Made by a program: the position numbers and the translations under genes. From Planktothricoides sp. SR001 (GTDB lineage Bacteria > Cyanobacteriota > Cyanobacteriia > Cyanobacteriales > Laspinemataceae): a stretch of DNA of 59,152 nt. The notes beneath the pieces were generated by a model. The model was not told the DNA's origin and ran no database searches. It saw nothing but the letters and a program-made list of their open reading frames with translations. The stretch lies in contig NZ_LIUQ01000033.1 in the NCBI RefSeq assembly GCF_001276715.1, forward strand, positions 1-59,152, given 5' to 3'. Shown here one piece after another: positions 44,268 through 53,651 of the stretch; position 1 is the stretch's first letter, and each line of letters begins with the position of its first letter.

Positions 44268-44483
44268 TTGATGGTTGATGGTTGATGGTTGATGGTTGTT
44301 TGTTGGTGGGTAGGGATTCTTTTGTTGGTGGTTGTAGCCATCAACCATCAACAATTAACCATATAATCCCTACCCATCAACCATCAACCATCAACAAACA
44401 ACAAACAACCATCAACCATCAACAAATAACCATCAACAAACAACCATCAACCATCAACCATCAACAAACAACCATCAACCATC
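44268..44483. repeat. Inverted heptamer array (GATGGTT / AACCATC)
   Basis: Four to five GATGGTT heptamers at 44268-44300 face many AACCATC and AACAAAC-type units at 44340-44483. The array lies between the convergent YacL-like and PBP genes and can fold into a long hairpin, probably acting as a shared 3' end. Confidence 0.85.
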
Positions 44484-44492
44484 GGTGACGAG

Positions 44493-46754
44493 TTACTTTT
44501 GATTCACCACTTCATTCATATAATTAGCCCAAACTTGGGCTGCTTGGCCACTACTGCCGGAGGTGGGACTATTGTCATCGTTGCCCAGCCAAACGCTGGT
44601 GATAAAATGTCGGCGGGGCAAATAGCCCACAAACCAAAGGTCTACGCCATTGTTGGTGGTGCCGGTTTTGCCCGCTTCTTCTCCCAAACCGATCGCCGCA
44701 CCTCTGCCCGTGCCACTTTGCACCACGCCTTGTAACATTCGCGTCATGGTATCCGCCACCTCTGGGGAAAGGACTTGCCGGTTGGCTTCGGGGTTTTGTC
44801 CATATTCATAGATGACGCGGCAGGTTTCTCGGTTATTCAGGTCCTTGCAATCACTGCTATCTAAAATTCGCTTAATCCCATGAGCAGAGTTGAATTTTCC
44901 ACCATTGGCTAATGCCGTTAATGCTCCGGTCATTTCTAACACGGTGACTTCACTTTGACCCAAAACCAAGCCCGGTACGGGATTGAGGTCGCTTTTAATC
45001 CCCAGTTCTCTGGCTTGACGCACGACGTTATTTAAGCCGACTTGTTGGGCAACCCGCAAGGCAACGGAATTTTCTGATTGGGCGATCGCTTGCCACATAT
45101 CGATAAATCCACTGCTGCGTTCGCAAGGGGAAAAGGAAACCCCTTCCCAGACCAATGCGGCACAAGAATAGGTGGTATTCGGGGAAATTCCTTCTTCTAA
45201 AGCCGCAGTATAGGCAAAAATTTTAAAGGTCGATCCCGGTTGACGTAATGCTTGAGTAGCCCGATTAAATTGACTGATTTGATAGTCTACCCCTCCCGCT
45301 AAAGCCAAAATTTCCCCGGTTCGGGAGTCTACGGTGGCGATCGCCCCTTGCTCAAAGCCATAAATACCACCCATTTCGGCTACGGAATTTTTCAGGCTGT
45401 TCTCGGCTTTGGCTTGGATCTTCGGGTCTAAACCTGTTTCCACGATAAAATTACCTTCTCTGGCTAGACCCACCCCTAGCAAAGACTCCAATTCCTCAAA
45501 CACATAACTATAGAAATAAGGGGCAATGGTGTTGCCAATAATTTCTTTGGCTTTGGAATGCACAGAAATCCGCGATCGGCGGGCGCGATCGGCTTCTTCT
45601 TGGCTAATCATGCCCAATTTCAGCATCCGATAGATCACACCATCGCGGTATTTCACCGCCAAAGAATAATTTTGCACCGGGTTAAACGCATTCGGGGCAG
45701 GCAACATTCCCACCAAAGTTGCCGCCTCGGATAAATTGAGATTTCGGGCGGACTTGCCAAAGTAAAACTGGGCCGCATCCTCAAATCCATAGAGGTCAAT
45801 GCCCAAATAGACTCGATTTAAATAAGCCAGCAGTAGATCGTTCTTGCCATAAAATGTTTCTAACTTCAAGGCCACCAAGGCTTCTCGGAGTTTGCGCCCC
45901 GCAGAATCTTGAGTCCCTACATACTCCCGAAATAGACTCCGGGCCAACTGTTGTGTTAGGGTACTCGCCCCTTGGCTAATGCTGCCTCCGCTTAAATTCA
46001 CCAATACCGCCCGGGTAACGCCAATCGGATCGACCCCCAAGTGCCAATAAAACCGGCTATCTTCCGAAGCAATTAAGGCTTTTGACAAATAGGGGGAAAA
46101 CTCTTCTAATCGTTTGATTTCTCGGTGAGCATGGCTATAAGACGGACGTAGTGGGGTTTGTCCGTCCCGAGCATAGACCACCACAGGCCCAGAAATCGAT
46201 GTGGGCAAGGGTTTGACCGAGACTTTTTGCCACGCGATCGCGATCGATAATCCGAATAACGCACTTATGCCGGTGAAGCCGTACAGGGACCAGCGCAACA
46301 TCAGGATATACCACGGTGGCGGATTCACATATTTAATTTGGACTGCATCCGCTAATTCCGGAGGGCCGAGACTAAACACCGCCCCATGTTCCAGGACTAT
46401 TTTCGTAATCCGTCGTTTACCCTGATACACACCGTTGGTTGACTTCTCATCTTTCAGGATAAATGGGGCATAACGCTGCTGAGAATTCCGACTTAAAGAT
46501 AGATGAACTTGACTCACCAGTGGATTCCGCACCACAATATCACTGGTTTTGGACGATCGCCCCAACAAGTAGCGATCGCCCAGCAAAGGATAAACCTCTG
46601 GTTTATTAGCATTGGGTTCAGAAATCCACAATTCCGGGACTTTAGCATTCGGTTTCAGCTTCAGCTTTCCCATCACTTGGGCGTGAACTGTTTGCACCGC
46701 TTGGGTGACAACATTCAGAATCGTTTTGGGTCTTTGGGGGGGTGGTGGGGTCAT
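44493..46754 (-). CDS. FHA-domain class A penicillin-binding protein (PBP1)
   Basis: From ATG 46754 (MTPPPPQRPK) the protein has 753 residues. A cytoplasmic FHA domain comes first (YLLGRSSKTSDIVVRNPLVS, then KDEKSTNGVYQG), then one membrane helix (about 170-190), a GT51 glycosyltransferase (EDSRFYWHLGVDPIGVTRA, GASTLTQQLARSLF) and a transpeptidase with SxxK (PGSTFKIFAY), SxN (SENSVALRVAQ) and KTG (AGKTGTTNNG). It polymerises and cross-links peptidoglycan in the periplasm. The FHA domain suggests control by Ser/Thr phosphorylation. It could also start at 46808. Confidence 0.93.
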   Translation of the reverse strand: MTPPPPQRPKTILNVVTQAVQTVHAQVMGKLKLKPNAKVPELWISEPNANKPEVYPLLGDRYLLGRSSKTSDIVVRNPLVSQVHLSLSRNSQQRYAPFILKDEKSTNGVYQGKRRITKIVLEHGAVFSLGPPELADAVQIKYVNPPPWYILMLRWSLYGFTGISALFGLSIAIAWQKVSVKPLPTSISGPVVVYARDGQTPLRPSYSHAHREIKRLEEFSPYLSKALIASEDSRFYWHLGVDPIGVTRAVLVNLSGGSISQGASTLTQQLARSLFREYVGTQDSAGRKLREALVALKLETFYGKNDLLLAYLNRVYLGIDLYGFEDAAQFYFGKSARNLNLSEAATLVGMLPAPNAFNPVQNYSLAVKYRDGVIYRMLKLGMISQEEADRARRSRISVHSKAKEIIGNTIAPYFYSYVFEELESLLGVGLAREGNFIVETGLDPKIQAKAENSLKNSVAEMGGIYGFEQGAIATVDSRTGEILALAGGVDYQISQFNRATQALRQPGSTFKIFAYTAALEEGISPNTTYSCAALVWEGVSFSPCERSSGFIDMWQAIAQSENSVALRVAQQVGLNNVVRQARELGIKSDLNPVPGLVLGQSEVTVLEMTGALTALANGGKFNSAHGIKRILDSSDCKDLNNRETCRVIYEYGQNPEANRQVLSPEVADTMTRMLQGVVQSGTGRGAAIGLGEEAGKTGTTNNGVDLWFVGYLPRRHFITSVWLGNDDNSPTSGSSGQAAQVWANYMNEVVNQK

Positions 46755-46890
46755 ATCCTCTGAAAATTCAGCGACTAACGATTGAGTATGAGGTTTGCTT
46801 GATCTCAATTTTAAGGCTTAGAGATCGGGCAACGACCAGATCGCGATCGGCAAAAAAGCCAAAAAAAGCTAATCGGATACTCAAATGAGC

Positions 46891-46921
46891 AGCGATTCCC
46901 TACGGGACGCTTCGCGATCGC
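46891..46921. repeat. Non-coding copy of the CGCTTCGCGA repeat
   Basis: GCGATTCCCTACGGGACGCT followed by TCGCGATCGC, related to the repeats translated at 15931 and 26158. It lies in the gap between the PBP gene and the DUF4276 fragment. Confidence 0.6.
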
Positions 46922-46967
46922 TACAAAGATATCAGCCATTTTTCCTGAAAAGCGACTAAAAAATGTC

Positions 46968-47051
46968 CTAATTTCCTAAATATTCCGTTAACATTGAATT
47001 TACAAATTCTTCTTCTGTCTGTCCCTCCGCAATAATATGTAACCGAATCAT
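46968..47051 (-). pseudogene. DUF4276-like fragment (27 residues)
   Basis: The frame reads MIRLHIIAEGQTEEEFVNSM and ends LTEYLGN. This is the start of DUF4276 proteins, where EGQTEE is the first acidic motif of a TOPRIM-like fold; intact relatives are about 200 residues. The stop at 46968 removes all the rest and no continuation is seen in other frames. Its ATG overlaps the stop of the ATPase pseudogene by four bases (ATGA), the normal layout of an ATPase-DUF4276 pair. Confidence 0.7.
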
Positions 47052-48147
47052 CGCCGTGGTCTTCCTCCAATAATATTTTTATTCCAGATTTCAGACAAAG
47101 AATACTCAGCTAACCAATCTTCAAGCTTAGACTCTTCTAATCTAGAAAAATAAGATTTCCCATCTTTCCGTTCTACGACAATAATATCTTCAGGCTCAAA
47201 ACAATCAATCAATAGAGGAGACTGAGTAGCTAAAATCACTTGACTATAATGGGACACACTCTTGATCAAGCCACCAATAATATTAATCGCATAAGGATGT
47301 AAACCCAACTCAGGTTCATCCAAAATTAAAACTTCAGGTAAATTATCTGGTGGTTGTAACAAGAGAGTCAGTAAGGCGATCGTTCTTAATGTTCCATCGG
47401 AGACTTGATGGGCGCTAAACACTAAATCTGTATCTCGTTCACTCCATTGTAACATCACCGAATTGTTAATTGGTTCCAAAACAAAATCGGCAAAAAAAGG
47501 CGCAATTTGCTGCTTTCTACAATGATTTTATAATAGATGGGTTCTGTTTCTTTCAGCCGCAACAGAAAAGGGGCTAAATTTGCCGCATCTTCACGCAGAT
47601 ATCGGCTATCCTCAATATTCCATCTTTGGCGAACTCGCGCTGTATCTGAAGTGTTATGAAACTGATATACGGCACAACCTTGCATTAGCCTAAAAATTGT
47701 TCTAGCCGTTGGATCGCCTAAATTATTTAGATCAATTAATTTGGCTTCTTTATGACCGGCATCTAATAAAGTCCAATCAGCCAATCCATTAAAAGTATTC
47801 CGAGAAAATCGATAGCGTTCATCAGCAAAGATTAAAGTATCCGGTGCCCCATGAAATAGCCGACAAAAGTATTCACTTCTGCCCGCTTCGGTTTCAAAAT
47901 GAAATTCAGCTTCCATTTGTGGAGTCACAGACGCACCATTAAAAAGTAAAGAATTTGCGCCTCCCGCTTGGCCAATAAAAAATTTCAATTTCCCCGGAGA
48001 TTGCATCATCCATCGCAATAATTTAAACCCAGAAATTAAATTAGACTTACCCGCACCATTAGCGCCAATTAAAATATTTACTGGCTTTAAATATAAGTCT
48101 AATTCTTTAATTGACTTATATCAATTTATTCTTAAAAAAATTAACAT
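47048..48147 (-). pseudogene. AAA (SMC-like) ATPase gene, inactivated by a nonsense codon and a frameshift
   Basis: The message would start at ATG 48147 (MLIFLRIN). The ninth codon is TGA (48121-48123) where relatives have Gly; the frame then continues YKSIKELDLYLKPVNILIGA with Walker A GANGAGKSN. About 600 bases later a missing base near 47511-47518 breaks the frame: the earlier frame runs to 47455, while the true continuation reads QQIAPFFADFVLEPINNS. The final part has the signature SDGTLRTIALL, Walker B VLILDEPELGLHP and the His-switch region ATQSPLLID. This is the AAA_21-type ATPase usually paired with DUF4276. Products, if any, would be two separate fragments. Confidence 0.85.
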
Positions 48148-48182
48148 AGCCACTCTATCTAATATTAACTAAGCTAAATCAA

Positions 48183-48719
48183 TTAATCTTGTTTAGTTAT
48201 ATTGGAAATTTTTTGTTGTTGGGTCTTTTTAATTTTTTCTGTAGGATGAGGCATAAAAATACTCAGCAAAATTAAACAAATAATCCCCAGGTTAATCGAA
48301 ACATCAGCTACATTAAAAATCGGAAAGTTAATCAGCTTGAAGTGTAAAAAGTCCACCACTTCTCCGGCAACAAAGCGGTCAATCCCATTGCCCAAAGCCC
48401 CGGCTAAAATCAACCCATAACCTGCTTGTTCCCAGGGATTAAATCTTGGGCCAAAGCAGGCTAACGCGATTAATCCTAAACTAACCGCTAAAGACAGCCA
48501 ACGCAACCAAGCAGCACCAGGAAAAAGACTAAATGCGGCGCCGGGATTGGTGACATAAGTAAAGTGAAACACATCGGGCCATAAGGCCCAACTTTCTTTA
48601 AACTCAAAGTTTTGCACCACCCAATATTTAGTAAATCGGTCAAATCCCAAACTAATCAAAGCCGCGATCCAAAATACGCTATTTTTAAATTTCATATTTA
48701 ATTGCATCATTTTCTCCAT
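48183..48719 (-). CDS. lspA: Lipoprotein signal peptidase II
   Basis: The 178-residue membrane protein has four helices and the two catalytic Asp motifs, LAGALGNGIDRFVAGEVVDF and FPIFNVADVSINLGI. It cleaves signal peptides of prolipoproteins such as Ycf48 in this same window. The C-terminal tail is Lys/Gln-rich. It is 63 bases downstream of bioY in the same direction; lspA-bioY-bioB adjacency may reflect one transcript. Confidence 0.95.
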   Translation of the reverse strand: MEKMMQLNMKFKNSVFWIAALISLGFDRFTKYWVVQNFEFKESWALWPDVFHFTYVTNPGAAFSLFPGAAWLRWLSLAVSLGLIALACFGPRFNPWEQAGYGLILAGALGNGIDRFVAGEVVDFLHFKLINFPIFNVADVSINLGIICLILLSIFMPHPTEKIKKTQQQKISNITKQD

Positions 48720-48782
48720 AATTCAAAGTTAACAAATTGCATTTAGGGGTGATTTACCCAAATTAACCCACAACCAGACAAC

Positions 48783-49370
48783 TTAATAAAGCAGAAACTT
48801 TCGCAACATAAAAGCCAATACTGTCACCTCACAGACAATAACTAAATGTCCTAACAAGGGGGCGACGGAGTATTTAAATATTTGGGGCACTAATGGTACA
48901 TCAATAAAGTAATGACTGACAATTAAATAGCTGATGCCCACCATATGAATCACCAGTAATCCACAAAGACAACTGAACGCCAGATATTCCAACCGCAAGC
49001 GTTTTCTAAAAGCCAAGGTGCCACAAACCCAACCCCCCGGAACAAATCCGAGTAAGTAGCCAATGGAAGGTTCCTTTAAATACGTCCACCCCCCCCCTTG
49101 GCTAAACACCGGCAGCCAGAGTAATCCTAAGATTAAATAAGCAATTTGCGATAGTGTACCGGCTTTTTTACCGCCCAAACATCCGATTAATAAAACAGCC
49201 CCAATTTGATAGGTGACACCCAGAGAAAAAATGGAAATTCCCTGGGAGTCCCAATCCCAAGGAGGGCTGATCATTGAGGCTTCGATAAAGGTGCCAGCAA
49301 TTGTTAGTAGCAAGCCAATCAAAGCCCACATTAATTCCAAAGGAAAAGTCACGTTTTTCGCCGAAGCCAC
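48783..49370 (-). CDS. bioY: Biotin transporter substrate-binding subunit BioY
   Basis: The 195-residue protein has six hydrophobic segments and the BioY blocks VTYQIGAVLLIGCLGGKKAG, LPVFSQGGGWTYLKEPSIGY and LLGFVPGGWVCG. BioY is the biotin-binding S component of ECF transporters. The energising EcfA/EcfT genes are not in this window, so they must be shared from elsewhere, or BioY works alone. The start is GTG at 49370. It lies 57 bases after bioB. Confidence 0.93.
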   Translation of the reverse strand: MASAKNVTFPLELMWALIGLLLTIAGTFIEASMISPPWDWDSQGISIFSLGVTYQIGAVLLIGCLGGKKAGTLSQIAYLILGLLWLPVFSQGGGWTYLKEPSIGYLLGFVPGGWVCGTLAFRKRLRLEYLAFSCLCGLLVIHMVGISYLIVSHYFIDVPLVPQIFKYSVAPLLGHLVIVCEVTVLAFMLRKFLLY

Positions 49371-49427
49371 AATTTACAAGTTATTTACCGGCTAGATTGA
49401 TAGACCATTGGTTGATGGTGGAATTGT

Positions 49428-50567
49428 TTAATGGTCGAAAACCGGCACGGGGGCTTCTGAACCTTCTAGCCCAAGTTGGGCGAGCATTTCATGGTCTTTT
49501 TCTGGGGGTTGCCCTAGGGTGGTGAGGTAATGGCCAATCAGCATGGCATTAATTCCCGCTTTTAAGCCTTGGGCTTGGAGTTCGCCCATGACCGCTTCTC
49601 TGCCACCGGCGTAGCGAATAATTTGTGTGGGCAGGATCAGCCGGAAAATGGCGATCGCCTTTAAAGCTTCGTAAGGATCGAGCTTAGAACAATGGTCTAA
49701 TGGGGTGCCTTCGCGAGGATTCAGTAAATTCAACGGCACTGACTCGACTTCCAGTTCGCGCAACGATAACGCTAAATCTACCCGATTTTCCCAGGTTTCC
49801 CCCATGCCGATAATCCCGCCGGTACAAGCTTGGATCCCTGCGGCTTTTAGGTTCTTGACCGTTTCCACCCGGTCTTGCCAACTGTGGGTGGTGACAACTT
49901 CGGGATAAAAATCTTCAGCCGCTTCTAAATTATGGTTGTACCGAGTGACACCGGCTTCGCGCAAAGCTTTTGCTTGTTCTAGAGTCACCTCACCTAATGC
50001 ACAGCAAGGCTTAACATTGGTTTCCGCAGCAATGCGGCGAACTGTAGCGAGAATTTGCTCAAATTCTGCCGATTTTGGACTATGATATTTAGGACCCCTT
50101 CCTTGAGACACCAGACAGAAGCGACTAGCGCCTGCTTCCTCTGCGGCTTTAGCTTGCGCTAATATCTCGTCTGGGGACTTAAGTCCGTAAATCGGAGAAT
50201 TTTCTCCGGGGTGATGAGCGGATTGGGAGCAAAACGCGCAATTTTCTGAGCAATTGCCAGATTTGACGTTGATGATGCTGCACAAATCTACTTTGTTGCC
50301 GCAACAAGCTTGTCGCACCTGATCGGCGGCTGCACACAAAAGTAGGATATTCTCCTGACCCTCGATTTGGGTCAATGCGATCGCCTCTTGTTTTTGCAGC
50401 AGTTCCCCGGCAATAATTCTGGCCGTTCGGTTTTCTAACCACTGCTGGAGTTCCTCTTTTGTCCAGGTGGATGATGGCAAGCTAATCGATGAATTCTGAG
50501 AAATTAATAACTTAGTAGAACTTGAGACTTGTGTTTGTAGCACTTTTGGATCCTTAATGATGACCAT
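49428..50567 (-). CDS. bioB: Biotin synthase
   Basis: From ATG 50567 the protein has 379 residues. It is a radical-SAM enzyme: SGNCSENCAFCSQSAHHPG holds the CxxxCxxC cluster motif; YNHNLEAAEDFYPEVVTTHS and GGIIGMGETWENRVDLALSL are BioB blocks, and the auxiliary cluster residues follow. It inserts sulfur into dethiobiotin. Two further in-frame starts (50621 and 50594) would add residues without family support. bioY follows, pairing synthesis with uptake. Confidence 0.95.
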   Translation of the reverse strand: MVIIKDPKVLQTQVSSSTKLLISQNSSISLPSSTWTKEELQQWLENRTARIIAGELLQKQEAIALTQIEGQENILLLCAAADQVRQACCGNKVDLCSIINVKSGNCSENCAFCSQSAHHPGENSPIYGLKSPDEILAQAKAAEEAGASRFCLVSQGRGPKYHSPKSAEFEQILATVRRIAAETNVKPCCALGEVTLEQAKALREAGVTRYNHNLEAAEDFYPEVVTTHSWQDRVETVKNLKAAGIQACTGGIIGMGETWENRVDLALSLRELEVESVPLNLLNPREGTPLDHCSKLDPYEALKAIAIFRLILPTQIIRYAGGREAVMGELQAQGLKAGINAMLIGHYLTTLGQPPEKDHEMLAQLGLEGSEAPVPVFDH

Positions 50568-51313
50568 GACTATAGCGTGTTGGCATTTTACCATCAGCCT
50601 GGGGGTGTCAGCATTTCTCAAGCCAATGACTTTTTATCTCCTAGGGCGCCCCTAATCCCATTGCCAGTATGCTCACCGGAAGCAAACCCCTGCGATCGAT
50701 CGTTGTTTTGATGGTGCTAATTTGAGAAAATTTTGAGAAAATTCTGAAGATATTTCTAATTCTCCTTTGATCTTTGATAATTTATTTTAAATAAAGCTTT
50801 AACTTTCTGGCATCGATGGTTATGATATAAAATCAGCGAAAAAAATTGATGACTGTTAAAATATTGCAAAAATCAACAAATCCTGCCTGATTTTCTAGAC
50901 GTTTCTTAAACTTTTCTTAATGAAATCTTAACATTTTTTTCAGCAAAAGTGGTATAATTAGATACGGATTATTTGGTTTTTTTAATTAATTCTTGTCGAT
51001 TATTGTATATTTTTATTACAAAAAATCATTTCCCTGTTAAATTTATAGGATCAAATATTATTGAACTGATAAATTATCTGATAAAAACAAAGCAGTCTTG
51101 ATCAGTAAAAAAACATCAAAAAAATTAAATCAAATTACCAAAAAAATATCGTCATTCAATTAATGGCCTAATTGCCATGAATTAAGACCTGAGTCAACGG
51201 CATAGATATTATGAGTGAATGAAAAAATTATAATTTCCAGTATGGGATTAAAAATCCTCAAGGGATAAGATGTTCCCTGGATCTGAAAGTTTTGCTGAAG
51301 TACACACAAATTT
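50568..51313. other. Long intergenic region upstream of pstC
   Basis: About 745 bases, very AT-rich. It has TTTGAGAAAAT direct repeats (about 50720-50745), the Pho-box promoter at 50905-50958 and then an about 350-base leader that contains a hairpin near 51158-51183 (AATTAATGGC with GCCATGAATT). I see no pstS or sphX gene and no other reading frame worth listing. Confidence 0.65.
50905..50958 (+). promoter_or_regulatory. Triple Pho box and -10 element of the pst operon
   Basis: CTTAAACT (50905), CTTAATGA (50916) and CTTAACAT (50927) are three direct repeats with an 11-base period, matching the cyanobacterial Pho box of eight-base units separated by three. TATAAT lies at 50953-50958. This arrangement predicts SphR/PhoB-dependent induction under phosphate limitation. 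The pstC start is about 355 bases downstream. Confidence 0.8.
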
Positions 51314-52219
51314 ATGAGTTTATCAAACCGGGAAGATAAGTTTAAAGGATCTGATTCGGGTGTCAGTTGGCCACAAATTTTAGAAAAAGGATTCGTTTGG
51401 CTCGCTCGAATCTTAGCGTTTGCCGTCCTAGCCACTTTGATCTGGATGGTTGTGATTGTCACCCTGGAAGCTTGGCCAGCGATCGCCAAATATGGTTTAG
51501 GTTTTCTTACTTCTAGTGGTTGGGCACCCAATCGAGAAGAATATGGTGCGTTACCGCACATTTATGGCACCCTCGTCAGTTCTCTGATTGCCCTAATCTT
51601 AGCGGTGCCAGTGGGTTTAGGGGTGGCCATTTTTTTAAGTGAAGACTATTTACCCCCGAATATTCAACAGGGGATCTCTTTTTTGGTGGAACTGTTAGCC
51701 GCAATTCCTAGTGTGGTTTACGGACTCTGGGGAATTTTTGTGGTGATTCCCTTATTAAGACCCATCGGCGTCAATGGTCCGTGCTTACTAGCCTCTTCAG
51801 TAGTATTGGCGATTATGATATTGCCCACCATTGCCGTCCTAGCGCGGGATGCCCTGCTCAACGTTCCCGACATTTTGCGTCAAGGAGCTTATGGCCTCGG
51901 TGCAACTCGGTGGGAAACCATTTTACGAGTTTTACTACCCGCTGCTTTTTCCGGAATTGTTGGTGCTATTATGCTGGCACTCGGTCGCGCCTTGGGAGAA
52001 ACAATGGCTGTCACCATGCTAATTGGCAACAACCCTAAAATTAGCTTTTCGTTGTTCGCTCCAGCCAGTAGTATTGCCGGTCTATTGGCCAATCAATTTG
52101 CCGAGGCGGATGGGATGCAAGTTTACGCTTTAATGTATGCAGCGTTGATTTTATTTGCCCTGACCTTGGTGGTGAATATGTTGGCTGAGGTTTTAATTCG
52201 CCGCGTCCAAAGAATTTAA
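51314..52219 (+). CDS. pstC: Phosphate ABC transporter permease PstC
   Basis: The 301-residue protein has six membrane helices and the EAA-type cytoplasmic loop (RQGAYGLGATRWETILRVLL) followed by GRALGETMAVTMLIGNN, both typical of PstC. It forms the inner-membrane channel for phosphate with PstA. It is the first gene after a triple Pho box; the binding protein gene pstS, normally first, is absent from this operon. Confidence 0.95.
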   Translation: MSLSNREDKFKGSDSGVSWPQILEKGFVWLARILAFAVLATLIWMVVIVTLEAWPAIAKYGLGFLTSSGWAPNREEYGALPHIYGTLVSSLIALILAVPVGLGVAIFLSEDYLPPNIQQGISFLVELLAAIPSVVYGLWGIFVVIPLLRPIGVNGPCLLASSVVLAIMILPTIAVLARDALLNVPDILRQGAYGLGATRWETILRVLLPAAFSGIVGAIMLALGRALGETMAVTMLIGNNPKISFSLFAPASSIAGLLANQFAEADGMQVYALMYAALILFALTLVVNMLAEVLIRRVQRI

Positions 52220-52445
52220 AGGGTAGGAATTTAAAGCTTAGATTGTTCACGGTTAATCTTTAACCCTTAACCGTTAACCGTAAAAGCTGAATCATCCCCG
52301 ATGAAAAATTGAAAAGATTGATGATTTCAAGGATTGATTGTTGACGGTTAACAGTGAACAATCAGCAACAACGATGCCCCAAGAGTTAAGGGTTAAACGA
52401 AATCAGGAAAATATCCAGAATATATCCAGAATATATCCAGAAAAT

Positions 52446-53348
52446 ATGAGTGTCAAATACCCAAATACCCAAGATACTGCTTCGATCAGTGCCAGTAGTT
52501 TAAGGCGTTCTCCTCAGTCTCGGAGAACCTTATTTAGTTTGGTGATGAGTGCCTTAGCTGGGGTAGCAGCGATCGCCGCACTTTTACCATTGGGCGCCGT
52601 ATTATCTTATGTACTTTATAAAGGTTTTAACGGTCTGAGTCTCAGCGTTTTTACCGAATTGCCGCCTGCAGCGATGCAACAAGAACCCGGTGGCTTTGCC
52701 AATGCGATCGTGGGCACCCTCGTGATGGTGGGAATCGCCGCTTTAATTAGCATTCCTATTGGCGTCATGGCGGCAATTTTTGTCTCAGAATTTGGCAATA
52801 ATGGCCAATTTTCTTCTTGGGTAAGATTTGCGACGAACGTACTCAGTGGCGTGCCTTCGATTATTGTTGGTGTATTTGCTTATGGGGTTGTGGTATTAAC
52901 TACCGGCACATTTTCCGCCATTGCTGGTGGATTTGCTTTGTCGATTTTAATGTTACCAATTATAGTCCGAGCCACGGAAGAATCCCTAAAATTAGTCCCA
53001 GATGAAATTCGCCAGGGGGCAGTGGGTCTGGGGGCGCGTAACTACCAAACCGTATTTTTAGTTGTCTTGCCCGCTGCTTTACCGGCAATTTTAACTGGGG
53101 TGACGTTGGCCGTAGCCCGCGCAGCGGGAGAAACCGCCCCATTGATTTTTACCGCCTTGTTTACCCAATTCTGGCCTCGATCGCTCATGGAACCAACTCC
53201 CTCTCTGTCCGTTTTGGTTTACAACTTTGCGATCGTCCCGTTTGACAATCAGGTGGAATTAGCCTGGGTCGGTTCTCTGGTACTGGTACTGATGGTGCTG
53301 ATCACCAGTGTGATTTCCCGGTGGGCGACTTCCCGTAAAGTTTATTAA
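52446..53348 (+). CDS. pstA: Phosphate ABC transporter permease PstA
   Basis: From ATG 52446 the protein has 300 residues, six helices and the loop RQGAVGLGARNYQTVFLVVL followed by ARAAGETAPLIFTALF, which distinguishes PstA. An upstream in-frame TTG (52338) or ATG (52374) would add residues encoded by tandem repeats: ATATCCAGAAT is repeated three times at 52409-52441, and TTAACGGTTAAC-like text lies before it. So I prefer 52446. It follows pstC by about 225 bases. Confidence 0.93.
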   Translation: MSVKYPNTQDTASISASSLRRSPQSRRTLFSLVMSALAGVAAIAALLPLGAVLSYVLYKGFNGLSLSVFTELPPAAMQQEPGGFANAIVGTLVMVGIAALISIPIGVMAAIFVSEFGNNGQFSSWVRFATNVLSGVPSIIVGVFAYGVVVLTTGTFSAIAGGFALSILMLPIIVRATEESLKLVPDEIRQGAVGLGARNYQTVFLVVLPAALPAILTGVTLAVARAAGETAPLIFTALFTQFWPRSLMEPTPSLSVLVYNFAIVPFDNQVELAWVGSLVLVLMVLITSVISRWATSRKVY

Positions 53349-53651
53349 GCTATTTCACCCAACATTTCAGCAATTTACTAATATTTTCCGAAAAATAAAT
53401 TGCTAAAATTGCTAAAATTGCCAATTATTCTGAGCATAGAAACTCAAAAAAATTAGATAAAAAAAATAGAAGGAAAAATATGGATTATTGAAATAATTTT
53501 TAACCCTAGGATGATGATGAAATAAATTATTATCTGGGAATAATATATGCAGTAAAATATCGATTAATTGTTTGATATAATCTTGATAATTTAGTCAGGA
53601 TTATTGCTGATTTTCTATCTATCGGCTATTAATTAAAGAAAAAGAGGTTGT
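53349..53651. other. pstA-pstB spacer
   Basis: About 300 AT-rich bases with a direct repeat AAATTGCTAAAATTGC near 53398. No terminator or gene is evident. pstB may have an additional promoter here. Confidence 0.45.

Noticed and set aside
52338-52445. TTG-initiated N-terminal extension of pstA
   Set aside because: The added residues are encoded by intergenic tandem repeats and are not expected in PstA.
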